NCBI RefSeq assembly: GCF_016907535.1
Contig: NZ_JAFBCF010000001.1
Coordinates: forward strand, 3,224,001 to 3,288,000
Direction of reading: 5' to 3'
Length of the DNA: 64,000 nt
Source: Microlunatus panaciterrae
GTDB lineage: Bacteria; Actinomycetota; Actinomycetes; Propionibacteriales; Propionibacteriaceae
The notes beneath the pieces were generated by a model. It did no database searches, was not told where the DNA came from, and saw only the letters and a list, made by a program, of their open reading frames with translations. This document shows positions 1 through 7,447 of the stretch, one piece after another (the first letter of the stretch is position 1; the number at the start of each line of letters is the position of its first letter). The position numbers were made by a program, and so were the translations under genes.

Positions 1-2
1 TG

Positions 3-116
3 GGCGGCCGCTATGACGCACTGATCTGGCTGGAGGACACGCGGGCCCTGCAGCCGCTGCATCACGAGGCCAGACCGAGCGAACCCGAGCTGGAGACGGA
101 GCCCACCGGCTTCTGA
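3..116 (+). CDS. 3' end of an unidentified gene (partial)
   Basis: An open frame enters from the left edge and stops with TGA at 114-116. It gives 37 residues, starting GGRYDALIWLED and ending in a polar, Glu/Pro-rich tail (PSEPELETEPTGF). Nothing in this tail identifies a family. The gene ends 8 bp before the stop codon of the convergent SDR gene, so the frame is consistent with a real gene end. It could equally be chance, as no start or domain is visible. Confidence 0.45.
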   Translation, partial: GGRYDALIWLEDTRALQPLHHEARPSEPELETEPTGF

Positions 117-124
117 CGCGTGGG

Positions 125-1123
125 TCAGTTCCCGAGGCTCTGCACCTTGTCGATCAGGGCGTCCAGCCGTGCGTTGAGGCCGGCATCCACCACCTGGGCA
201 TCCGGGTGTTCGTCATGCCAGCCGACGATCTCGCGTACCCCCGTCGCATAGGGGATGGTCGCGCAGAACTCAGGAACCAGCGACTTGATCTTGCTGTTGT
301 CGAAGATCACCGAGTGGGCCTTGTCTCCCACGATGCCTGGGCCGATCTCCGGCAGCACCGCAGCCAACGTGTCGGAGGCGACGTGCACCAGCTGCGGCGT
401 CACGCCGAGGGCGGTGCCGTAGAGGCCGAAGATGTGGTTCCAGGTCAGCACCTCGTCGGAGGTGATGTGGAAGGAGTCGCCGATCGCCTGCGGGTGGCCC
501 AGCAGGCCGACGAAGCCGATCGCGAAGTCCTCGGTGTGCGTCATCGTCCACAGCGAGGTGCCGTCTCCGTGGACGACGACCGGCAACCCGCGCCGCATCC
601 GATCCACCACTGTCCAACCACCGGGGAGGGCCACCCGGCTGTGGTCGTACGTGCTGGACGGACGGACGATGGTGATCGGGAAGCCGTCGTCGCGGTAGGC
701 CTCCAGCAGGAGGTCCTCGCAGGCGATCTTGTCCCTGGAGTACTGCCAGTACGGGTTGCGCAGCGGGGTCGATTCCACGATGGGTAGCCGGGCAACCGGC
801 TTCTGGTACGCGGAGGCGCTGCTGATGAAGACGTACTGCGAGGTCCGGGAGGTGAACAGGTCGATGTCGGTGCGGACGTGGTCGGGGGTGAAGGCGATGA
901 AGTCGACGACGACGTCGAACTCGCGAGCGCCCAGCGCGCTGCGGACCGAGGCGGGATCCCGGATGTCGGCGGTCAGTACCTCGGCTCCCGCGGGCACCGG
1001 TCGGCTCGCCGTGGTGCCGCGGTTGAGCAGCGTCAACTGGTGCCCGGCGGCGATCGTCTGGGCCGAGCTGGCCGCGCTGATGGTGCCGGTGCCGCCGATG
1101 AAGAGGATCTTGAGTGGGCTCAT
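125..1123 (-). CDS. NAD(P)-dependent epimerase/dehydratase (extended SDR-like)
   Basis: This 332-residue protein is an extended or atypical short-chain dehydrogenase. The N-terminal Rossmann turn reads FIGGTGTIS (residues 8-16) in place of the strict GxxGxxG. DFIAF follows strand 4, an SSASAYQ segment (101-107) follows strand 5, and a YSRDK (Tyr128-Lys132) fits the YxxxK catalytic pair. The C-terminal half is the variable substrate-binding region, so the substrate cannot be named; a nucleotide-sugar epimerase-like or reductase role is likely. It is divergent from the SPW gene, with 128 bp between them. The first in-frame ATG is used. Family is confident, reaction is not. Confidence 0.85.
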   Translation of the reverse strand: MSPLKILFIGGTGTISAASSAQTIAAGHQLTLLNRGTTASRPVPAGAEVLTADIRDPASVRSALGAREFDVVVDFIAFTPDHVRTDIDLFTSRTSQYVFISSASAYQKPVARLPIVESTPLRNPYWQYSRDKIACEDLLLEAYRDDGFPITIVRPSSTYDHSRVALPGGWTVVDRMRRGLPVVVHGDGTSLWTMTHTEDFAIGFVGLLGHPQAIGDSFHITSDEVLTWNHIFGLYGTALGVTPQLVHVASDTLAAVLPEIGPGIVGDKAHSVIFDNSKIKSLVPEFCATIPYATGVREIVGWHDEHPDAQVVDAGLNARLDALIDKVQSLGN

Positions 1124-1251
1124 GACGTGACTCTATCGAGCGCAGCTGAACAGGCCTTCGGACCTCTTGTGCCGACACGAAACGGATCTACCGTGGTGAT
1201 ATGGCGATCCGCCAGAGGCGACGGATCTGAACTGAAAGGTGGTGGCTTGAG

Positions 1252-1611
1252 ATGCGCAAATGGACTCGCTGGCAGGACTGGGTGGCCCTCGCCGCTGGTC
1301 TGTACGCGCTGCTGTCTCCGATCTGGACACAGACCACAACCCGGGCGACCTGGTCGCTGATCGGGCTGGGGGCCGTGCTCGCGGTGACGGCACTGTGGTC
1401 GCTCGCTGCGCCCGGAGCGGTGGCGTCGGAGTGGATCCACGCGATCCTGGGCGTGCTGTTGATCATCGCGCCGTTCGTGCTCGGGTTCTCGGGTCTGATG
1501 GGAATGGCCATCACGGCTTGGGCCACGGGCGGCGTTGCCCTGATCGTCGGCGCCTTGGGGATCCCGGCCAGCAACCGGGTTCACCACGACCAGATGGTGG
1601 CGCACAGCTGA
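1252..1611 (+). CDS. SPW repeat family membrane protein
   Basis: A 119-residue, four-helix membrane protein. It has two SPW-type units: WQDWVALAAGLYALLSPIW near residues 7-25, and SEWIHAILGVLLIIAPFVLGF near 58-78. Each pairs an amphipathic W-x2-hydrophobic start with a conserved Gly and Pro. Such proteins are found widely in actinobacteria; their role is unknown. An AAAGGTGG ribosome-binding stretch lies upstream of the ATG. The protein ends in a short polar tail. It is followed by a strong hairpin shared with the convergent dioxygenase gene. Confidence 0.85.
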   Translation: MRKWTRWQDWVALAAGLYALLSPIWTQTTTRATWSLIGLGAVLAVTALWSLAAPGAVASEWIHAILGVLLIIAPFVLGFSGLMGMAITAWATGGVALIVGALGIPASNRVHHDQMVAHS

Positions 1612-1651
1612 CCTCACACCCTGATCAAGCTGTGTCGTCAGCGATGCATCT

Positions 1652-1680
1652 CCAGCGGCCCACCTGGCGTGGGCCGCTGG
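1652..1680. terminator. Bidirectional hairpin terminator between convergent genes
   Basis: A perfect 11-bp inverted repeat, CCAGCGGCCCA / TGGGCCGCTGG, is separated by a 7-nt loop. It sits between the SPW gene stop and the dioxygenase stop, where both strands need termination. There is no U tract, as is usual in high-G+C actinobacteria. Confidence 0.65.
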
Positions 1681-1693
1681 CAGGTCCGGCGGC

Positions 1694-2581
1694 TCAGCTC
1701 GGTGCTGTGGCCTCGTCGGCGTGCTCGGGCCGGCCGGCCAGCCAGTCCTGCAGGTCGGCCACCCGCTGCGGGTGGCGGCGACTGCGCGCCAGGAACCCCG
1801 CGCCGTGCTCCGGCATCGGATCCTGGTCGGTCGGTTGATAGCGCAGGTCGACACTCCAGCGGACATGGTCGGCGTTGTTCGGCGTCGAGCTGTGCACCAG
1901 CCGGTCGTTGAACAGGATCGCGGTGCCGGCCCGTACCGGCAGCGCCCGTTCCCGGCTCTTGCCGGCGGCCAGCCCCTCGACATCGACTGTCAGGAACCCG
2001 GTGCCGCTGTACTCCTCCTGGTGGAACGGCAGCACCTTCTGCTTCTGCGTCCTCGGCAGCACGTGCAGGCAGCCGTTCTCCAGTGTGGCGTCGACGAACG
2101 AGATCCAGACGGTGATGACGGGGTTGGAGTTGGCGTCCGGCCAGTAGGACTTGTCCTGGTGCCAGGGGACGGCTCCGGCGGCGATCCTGGGCACCTTGGG
2201 ACGGACGTTGTACACCGGGTTGGAGAAGATCTCCGGACCGATCAGGCTCTCGACCGCGTCCAGGATCTTCGGGTTGCTCATCAGCGTGTGGTAGCCGGCG
2301 ATCCGGTCCCGCCAGCTGCGGCCGAACTCGAGGAAGTGTTCCGGCGCCAGCCCCTCGAACAGCCGGGCCAGCCGGACCGGAAAGGGGGCATCGGTCAGCG
2401 GGTCGTCGATGAGGCCGGCCGCGACCAGCTCTGCGGCGATCCGGTCCACCTTCTCCGTCAACGCCCCCCGGACCGGTGCCATGTCCTGCTCCGTCAGGAG
2501 GTCCGGCAGCACCAGGTACCCCTCGGTGTCGTACTGCTCGACCTGGGCCGGCGACAGGTTGCCCTGGTTACCTGCCCGCAT
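1694..2581 (-). CDS. Phytanoyl-CoA dioxygenase (PhyH) family Fe(II)/2-oxoglutarate oxygenase
   Basis: The protein (295 residues from the chosen start) has the PhyH double-stranded beta-helix signature. An HQD iron-binding motif (His141, Asp143) lies within VPWHQDKSYWPD, the distal iron His is His230 (NDRLVHSSTPNN), and Arg247 in SVDLRYQP is placed to bind the 2-oxoglutarate carboxylate. The substrate is unknown. Family members hydroxylate lipids, osmolytes such as ectoine, or natural products. The frame runs 20 codons further upstream, but that extension is basic and unlike the family, so I start at MRAGNQGN. An AraC regulator is transcribed divergently and probably controls this gene; the two genes read as one catabolic or modification unit. 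Confidence 0.88.
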   Translation of the reverse strand: MRAGNQGNLSPAQVEQYDTEGYLVLPDLLTEQDMAPVRGALTEKVDRIAAELVAAGLIDDPLTDAPFPVRLARLFEGLAPEHFLEFGRSWRDRIAGYHTLMSNPKILDAVESLIGPEIFSNPVYNVRPKVPRIAAGAVPWHQDKSYWPDANSNPVITVWISFVDATLENGCLHVLPRTQKQKVLPFHQEEYSGTGFLTVDVEGLAAGKSRERALPVRAGTAILFNDRLVHSSTPNNADHVRWSVDLRYQPTDQDPMPEHGAGFLARSRRHPQRVADLQDWLAGRPEHADEATAPS

Positions 2582-2714
2582 CCGGGTGTTCCCCTCGACA
2601 CTGTCCCGGCGTGCTGGAATCTCGCGTGCAATGGTGCGCATGGGGCAACGCTAGAGGGCGATTCGCCTGTCTGTCGTGGTTCTGTCGGGTCATTTGTGGT
2701 TACCATCGATCACG

Positions 2715-3497
2715 ATGCAGGTTGCAGCAGATCATCGACTGGCACTCCGGCTGGCCCGCCCGCCGGAGGTGAGGGGCATCGGCATCGGCGTCCATGGCAC
2801 GCGTCATCGGCACGAGCGGTGGGTCCTGCCCGAGCTGCACTCGCTGCATCTGTACGGCTATGACGGTGTGGTGACATTGGACGGGGTGCTCCACCGGATC
2901 CGTCCCGGTCACGCCAGTCTGGTGCCGCCCGGAGCGGTGATGGAGTTTCAGTTCCGGGGCCCGTCCGAGCATCTTTTCGCTCACCTGCTCATGCCGCGGA
3001 GCGGCCCGACCCGCGACGTCCCCGTGATGCAGGACCTGGGGGTCGACGGTCCCGTCCTGCAGGAGCGGCTGCGGTCGGCCAGGCACCTGCTCGAACCGGA
3101 TCATCTCGCCGCGGAGGTGTGGTCGGTGCTGTGGAGTCTGGCCACCCTCGAGCAGCGCCGCGGGAGCCAGGCCGACGGCGAGCATCCGGCGCTCCGGGCG
3201 GCGGTGCGCCATGTCGAGGGCCATCTGGCGGATCGCCTGACGGTGCCGGAGATCGCTGCCGCCACCGGCTATTCGGCCAGTCACCTCAACCGGCTGTTCG
3301 GCTCAGCGATGGGCTGCAGCGTCACCGCCTACGTGCGCCGGCGCCGGATGGCCCGGGCCCGGCATCTGCTGCAGGACACGACCCAGTCGATCTCCTCGGT
3401 CGCGGCGTCCGTCGGCATCGCCGACCTGCAGGCGTTCAACAAGGCGTGCCGGCGCGAGTTCGGGGCGCCTCCGCGCGCACTCCGCTCCGGCTCGTGA
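2715..3497 (+). CDS. AraC family transcriptional regulator
   Basis: A 260-residue regulator. The first half is a cupin-like sensory domain (LHSLHLYGYDGVVTLDG, then RPGHASLVPPGAVMEF). The C-terminal third (from about residue 165) contains two AraC helix-turn-helix motifs: LTVPEIAAATGYSASHLNRLF, and SISSVAASVGIADLQAFNKAC followed by FGAPPRALR. The longer frame begins 13 codons earlier; the ATG before QVAADHRL gives a standard N-terminus. It is divergent from the PhyH dioxygenase across a short shared promoter region of about 130 bp, so it is probably that gene's local regulator, and the inducer is probably the dioxygenase substrate or product (inference). Confidence 0.88.
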   Translation: MQVAADHRLALRLARPPEVRGIGIGVHGTRHRHERWVLPELHSLHLYGYDGVVTLDGVLHRIRPGHASLVPPGAVMEFQFRGPSEHLFAHLLMPRSGPTRDVPVMQDLGVDGPVLQERLRSARHLLEPDHLAAEVWSVLWSLATLEQRRGSQADGEHPALRAAVRHVEGHLADRLTVPEIAAATGYSASHLNRLFGSAMGCSVTAYVRRRRMARARHLLQDTTQSISSVAASVGIADLQAFNKACRREFGAPPRALRSGS

Positions 3498-3583
3498 CAG
3501 GAACCGACCACTCGTCGTCGGCCGGGGGCGGACTCGGCGTGGGCCGCGGCCACCCGTCTGCCGACGACTGGTCGTTTCCTTGC
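3498..3583. repeat. Dispersed palindromic element, copy A
   Basis: An imperfect inverted repeat of about 86 bp. The left arm starts CAGGAACCGACCACTCGTCG and the right arm ends CGACTGGTCGTTTCCTTG. It lies between the convergent AraC and flavoprotein genes. The same outer arms recur near 31.6, 32.9 and 57.0 kb. Confidence 0.75.
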
Positions 3584-3593
3584 AGGGCGAGAC

Positions 3594-4859
3594 TCAGCCG
3601 GCCGCTCTCACGTCTGCGGCCGGGAACGGTGGCCGCTGGTCGAGCCTGACCGACATCCGGCCAGCCGCCCGCCAGGCGCGGGCGACCAGGTCACGGTCCT
3701 GCTCGGTGATCAGGTTGCCCATCACCCGTAGCGCCACGGTCATCAGCAGCTGCGAGCGCATGCCGACCGGCCCGAACACCGGCAGCAGGTGCGGCACGGT
3801 GATCAGGCCGGCGAGCCGCCGTGCGATCGAGAACGACTCGCCATAGTGCCGGCGCAGCAGGGCCGGCCAGGCGAGCTGAAGGTCATCCTCGGCCCGCATC
3901 AGGTCGACGACCACCCGACCCGTCTCCAGCCCGTAGTCGATGCCCTCACCGTTCAAGGGATTGACGCAGGCGGCCGCGTCACCAACCAGAGCCCAGTTCG
4001 GCCCGGCCACACCGGAGACGGCACCACCCATCGGCAGCAGGGCGGAGGTCGGCAGCCGCAGTTCGTCGCCGAGCTCCCATTCGTCGCGTCGCTGACGGGC
4101 GTAGAACTCCATCAGCGGACGCAGCTGCACCTTTGCCGGCCGTTTCGCGGTGGCCAACGTCCCGACCCCGAGGTTCACCTCCCCGTCGGACAGCGGGAAG
4201 ATCCAGCCGTAGCCGGACAGGATCTCGCCCCGCTCGCCGCGCAGTTCCAGGTGGGAGGAGATCCACGGATCGTCGCTGCGACCGGACTTCACATAGCAGC
4301 GGCCGGCCACTCCGTAGGCGGTGTCGCGGTGCCACTCCCGGCCCAGCACCCGGCCGAGTGGGGAACGCACACCGTCGGCGACGATCAGCCGGTTGCAGTG
4401 CACCCGGTGCGTCGCCCCGTCGGCCAGGGTGAACAGGACCTCGGTGACCCGGCCTGCCTCACGGACGGCGTCCACCGCACGCGCGCCGTCGAGGGCGGCG
4501 GCACCGGAGTCGAGCGCCACCTGACGGATCCGTGCATCGAGCTCCGTGCGGGGCACCGCGGAGCCGTGGTCTGGTAGCGATCCACCGGGCCAGGGCAGGT
4601 GCAGCACCTGGCCGAAGCCGTGTGCGCGAAGTCCCCGGTTGGTGCCCTGCCGGCGGATCCAGTCGCCCATACCGAGGCGGTCGAGCTCGGCGATCGCCCG
4701 TGGCGTAAGTCCGTCACCGCAGGTCTTGTCTCGGGGGAAGGTCGCGGCGTCGGCGAGGACCACCTCCAACCCGGCCCGAGCGGCCCAGGCGGCCGCGGAC
4801 GACCCGGCCGGACCGGCTCCGACGACAAGAACGTCGGTATCGGTCGGCAGTTCGGTCAC
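3594..4859 (-). CDS. Geranylgeranyl reductase family FAD-dependent oxidoreductase
   Basis: A 421-residue flavoprotein of the geranylgeranyl reductase/PHBH fold. The N-terminal dinucleotide motif VLVVGAGPAGSSAA is followed by FPRDKTCGDGLTPRA, the family's K-x-CGDGL-P signature. A second FAD motif, ALVGDAAACVNPLNGEGI, lies near two-thirds of the length. These enzymes reduce polyprenyl chains (quinones, membrane lipids) or act in secondary metabolism. The frame is open to an ATG at 4922, but the family normally begins a few residues before the Rossmann strand, so a GTG at 4859 (VTELPTDTDVL) is preferred; neither has a clear ribosome-binding site. It is divergent from the lanthipeptide-like operon, and nothing else suggests a link. 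Confidence 0.87.
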   Translation of the reverse strand: MTELPTDTDVLVVGAGPAGSSAAAWAARAGLEVVLADAATFPRDKTCGDGLTPRAIAELDRLGMGDWIRRQGTNRGLRAHGFGQVLHLPWPGGSLPDHGSAVPRTELDARIRQVALDSGAAALDGARAVDAVREAGRVTEVLFTLADGATHRVHCNRLIVADGVRSPLGRVLGREWHRDTAYGVAGRCYVKSGRSDDPWISSHLELRGERGEILSGYGWIFPLSDGEVNLGVGTLATAKRPAKVQLRPLMEFYARQRRDEWELGDELRLPTSALLPMGGAVSGVAGPNWALVGDAAACVNPLNGEGIDYGLETGRVVVDLMRAEDDLQLAWPALLRRHYGESFSIARRLAGLITVPHLLPVFGPVGMRSQLLMTVALRVMGNLITEQDRDLVARAWRAAGRMSVRLDQRPPFPAADVRAAG

Positions 4860-4969
4860 CCCTGGATTCTCGCATTGGCGACCTGCAGTTCCGAAATCGC
4901 TGCGCACCTGTGCCCTGGCCATGGACGCGGTGCGCCGAGCCCGCTTGGAAGCCCCCGATGTATCACTTT

Positions 4970-5015
4970 CCCGATCGACGGACTCTTTCTTGTCGGGGTC
5001 CCGATCGGCGGGACT
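4970..5015 (+). promoter_or_regulatory. Tandem direct repeat upstream of the lanthipeptide-like operon
   Basis: Two near-identical boxes, CCCGATCGACGGACT (4970-4984) and CCCGATCGGCGGGACT (5000-5015), lie 30 bp apart, about three helical turns. They end 18 bp before the first start codon of the four-gene operon. They look like a tandem operator, but no regulator gene is adjacent. Each contains the palindrome CGATCG. Confidence 0.4.
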
Positions 5016-5032
5016 GCGGAGGAAGGAACGAC

Positions 5033-6472
5033 ATGTCTGCTCAGTCAGAACATGAGGCGAGGGCGGCCATCCGCCCGGTCAAGGAGCGGGTCGAGGACGA
5101 GCTCATCGCCCGGGAGGGCGTGGTGGGTGTCGACATCGGCGAGAAGATCTCCGAGGGGAAGCCGACCGGCGAGCTCAGCATCGTGGTCTATGTGGAGAAG
5201 AAGAAGCCGGACTCCAAGCTGACGAAGGCGCAGGCGATCCCGAAGGAGATCAACGGGGTCAAGACCGACGTCCAGGAGCTCGTGATCGAGCTGCAGCAGG
5301 CCGTACGGTTCCAGGAGGCGGTGAGCCAGGTCGACACCAGTGCCTACCCGACCCTCGTCGGCGGCATCGGCATCGGACCCGCCCGGACGGTGTTCCTGTC
5401 GCCCCCGGACGTACCGTCGGCCGGCAACTACGTCTTCGTCGGCACCCTCGGCGCCATCGTCGAGGATCGCAGCAGCGGCGCCCGGATGGCGCTGACCAAC
5501 TTCCACGTGGCCTGCGTCAACAACACCTGGACGGTCGGGGACCGGATGGTGCAGCCGTCCCGAGTCGACGGTGGCTCTCCGACGGGTTTCTTCGGCAGCC
5601 TCACCCGTGCACAGCTGACCGAGAACACCGACGGTGCAGTGATCACGATCGACGCCGGACGCCCGTCGGAGCCCTCCGTCACCGGTATCGGCACCGTGGT
5701 CGGCCAGGGGGTCGCCAGCGTCGGCATGGCCGTACAGAAGCGGGGACGGACCACCGAACACACCTTCGGCACGGTGCAGTCGACCGACTTCACGGTCTCC
5801 ATCGACTACGGCACCGGAGTCGGCACCCGGACGCTGCGGCACCAGATCCGGATCGACACCGACACCACCAAGTCGCCCCGCTTCTCCGACCACGGTGACT
5901 CCGGCTCGTCGGTGATGGACATGAACCGCAACGTGGTCGGGCTGCTGTTCGCGGGTTCCAACGACGGCTCGATGACGTTCGCCAACCCGATCGCGGCAGC
6001 CCTGGACGAGCTGGATGTCAACCTCGTCATCGACCGTCCGACCCTGGTCACCAGGCCGGTGATCTGCGACTTCGTGGTCACCAAGCCGGCCATCTGCGAG
6101 AGCTTCAGCAGGACAGTGATCTGCAACATCGTCACCAGGCCTGCGGTGTGCAACATCGTCACCAAACCCGCGGTGTGCGACCTGGTGACCAGACCCGCGG
6201 TGTGCGGGGTCAGCCGGACCGTGATCTGCAACGATCTCGTCACCCGGTCGGCCTCGTGTCTCGTCACCCGGGTCAGCTGTCCGACCCGTGCCGTCTGCGG
6301 TCCAGGGGACTTCGAACCGGGCGGTCCGGTCGAGCGCCCCCGGATGGGTCAGTTCGGTGGCTATCTGGACCAGTACGGGACCAGCGGGGAGGAGCTCGAA
6401 GACACCTTCGTCGCCGGCTACCTTGCCGCGCTGGAGGCGCTGGCCGCCGAGGAGAAGACCGGGGAGCGCTGA
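5033..6472 (+). CDS. Trypsin-like serine protease fused to a Ser/Thr-Cys repeat tail; candidate substrate of the adjacent lanthionine enzymes
   Basis: A 479-residue protein starting at an ATG preceded by GGAGGAAGGA. Residues 1-90 are a charged N-terminal domain (GVVGVDIGEK, VVYVEKKKPDS) like that of Nal1-type bacterial proteases. Residues ~100-335 are a trypsin fold with an apparently intact triad: His158 (LTNFHVAC), Asp200 (NTDGAVI) and Ser290 (DHGDSGSS). Residues 339-422 hold ten short repeats of the type VTRPAVC, each with Ser or Thr four or five residues before a Cys. An acidic 57-residue tail follows. Only one other Cys (161) is present. No signal peptide or membrane helix is seen. The next three genes, tightly coupled, encode a kinase, a HopA1-type lyase and a LanC cyclase, so I infer the repeats become (methyl)lanthionine rings and the protease domain serves as leader, scaffold or active partner. 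A plain disulfide-rich repeat is the alternative. Confidence 0.85.
   Translation: MSAQSEHEARAAIRPVKERVEDELIAREGVVGVDIGEKISEGKPTGELSIVVYVEKKKPDSKLTKAQAIPKEINGVKTDVQELVIELQQAVRFQEAVSQVDTSAYPTLVGGIGIGPARTVFLSPPDVPSAGNYVFVGTLGAIVEDRSSGARMALTNFHVACVNNTWTVGDRMVQPSRVDGGSPTGFFGSLTRAQLTENTDGAVITIDAGRPSEPSVTGIGTVVGQGVASVGMAVQKRGRTTEHTFGTVQSTDFTVSIDYGTGVGTRTLRHQIRIDTDTTKSPRFSDHGDSGSSVMDMNRNVVGLLFAGSNDGSMTFANPIAAALDELDVNLVIDRPTLVTRPVICDFVVTKPAICESFSRTVICNIVTRPAVCNIVTKPAVCDLVTRPAVCGVSRTVICNDLVTRSASCLVTRVSCPTRAVCGPGDFEPGGPVERPRMGQFGGYLDQYGTSGEELEDTFVAGYLAALEALAAEEKTGER
6047..6298 (+). repeat. Ten-unit Ser/Thr...Cys coding repeat (candidate lanthionine core)
   Basis: Within the protease gene, residues 339-422 repeat with a period of about nine residues. 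Cys lie at 345, 355, 364, 373, 382, 391, 399, 409, 416 and 422. Each is preceded by Thr or Ser five residues earlier in the first eight units (T340, T350, S359, T368, T377, T386, S394, T404) and four residues earlier in the last two (T412, T418). The commonest unit is VTRPAVCNI or VTKPAVCDL; two units are SRTVIC. DNA units in the middle are near-identical, which suggests recent duplication. Confidence 0.85.
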
Positions 6473-6475
6473 GCG

Positions 6476-7447
6476 ATGCTGACAGCTCCGGAGCTTGTGG
6501 CACACGCCGCCCAGGCGCAGCTGGTCACGAGCCGCGACGTGCTGATCGGTGCCGTCACGATCAGCGACGAGTCCCGGAGCAATCACGTGCAGGTGATCTC
6601 CGTCCACGACCAGCCGATCGTCTACGTCAAGCAGCGCGGTGCCGCCTCGCTGCTTGACGGCGACGATGCCATCGGTCACGAACGAGCCGCCCTCACCTCC
6701 CTGGCTGATCTTGGTCTGGTTCCGCAGATGATCATGGTTGCCGACCAGCGGACCCTCTGGACCACTGCATTGGCAGGAACCGCGCTGACCCGACGCCAGG
6801 GCCCGGTCACCGACCTGGTTGCGGTGTGCGCCGCTTGGGGCGTCGCGCTGGCAACCCTGCACCAGTGGCCGACAACGGCCGTTCCCTCACTGCTCGCGCC
6901 ACGGCCGTGGGCACTTCAACTGGACACGCTGCCGCCCTCCATGGCCGGTGCCGAGACGGCCGAGCTGCGCGCGGTGCTGCGGGCCAGGGACGAGCCCGAG
7001 CTGCGGCAGGCGGCGGAGACCGCAGACCGTGACTGGACGCACGACCGGTGGATCCACGGAGACCTGAGCGCCGCCAACGTTCTGGTCCGCGATCATGATC
7101 ATCAGCCGCAGCTGACCTTCATCGACTTCGAGGCTGCCGGGCTGGGCGAGCCAGGCTGGGACGTGGCGACGGTGATCGACAGCCTGGAGTGGATGGCCCC
7201 GGTCTGGCAGGCGCCGAGCGAGCCCCTGGTTGAGCACTTCCTGACCGGCTACCGCACGGCCGGGGGTTCTGGACGCGCGACGTCGGCGCTGCAGGCCATG
7301 CGTGCGTTGATGACGGCCTGGCAGCTGGCCGCCCGTTCGCTGCAGGAGCCCACCCCCGGCCTGGGCGACGACGTGGCCGCCTTGCTCGACCGGGCGCGGC
7401 GCTTCGCCGCCGAGGATCGGCGGATGCACTGCCAGGCGGTGGCCTGA
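6476..7447 (+). CDS. APH/choline-kinase-fold protein kinase, candidate lanthipeptide Ser/Thr kinase (LanK-like)
   Basis: A 323-residue kinase-fold protein starting 3 bp after the substrate gene stops. The catalytic set is complete: Lys52 (VYVKQRG), a candidate helix-C Glu69 (GHERAAL), the Brenner loop H194-G-D196 with Asn201 (WIHGDLSAANVLV), and Asp217 in IDFE. The aminoglycoside phosphotransferase family is the nearest recognisable family, but aminoglycoside resistance does not fit the context. In class V lanthipeptide loci a free kinase of this fold phosphorylates Ser/Thr of the precursor, and the next gene here encodes a HopA1-type lyase. I infer that it phosphorylates the Thr/Ser of the repeat tail. 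The gene overlaps the lyase start as TGATG. Confidence 0.83.
   Translation: MLTAPELVAHAAQAQLVTSRDVLIGAVTISDESRSNHVQVISVHDQPIVYVKQRGAASLLDGDDAIGHERAALTSLADLGLVPQMIMVADQRTLWTTALAGTALTRRQGPVTDLVAVCAAWGVALATLHQWPTTAVPSLLAPRPWALQLDTLPPSMAGAETAELRAVLRARDEPELRQAAETADRDWTHDRWIHGDLSAANVLVRDHDHQPQLTFIDFEAAGLGEPGWDVATVIDSLEWMAPVWQAPSEPLVEHFLTGYRTAGGSGRATSALQAMRALMTAWQLAARSLQEPTPGLGDDVAALLDRARRFAAEDRRMHCQAVA

Noticed and set aside
5045-6862. Long minus-strand open frame (605 codons) opposite the protease and kinase genes
   Set aside because: It is a high-G+C shadow: the plus-strand proteins carry complete motifs, while this product is low-complexity and has no domain.
6476-7447. Aminoglycoside-resistance kinase
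   Set aside because: The fold matches, but the operon context with HopA1-type and LanC genes fits a peptide kinase better.
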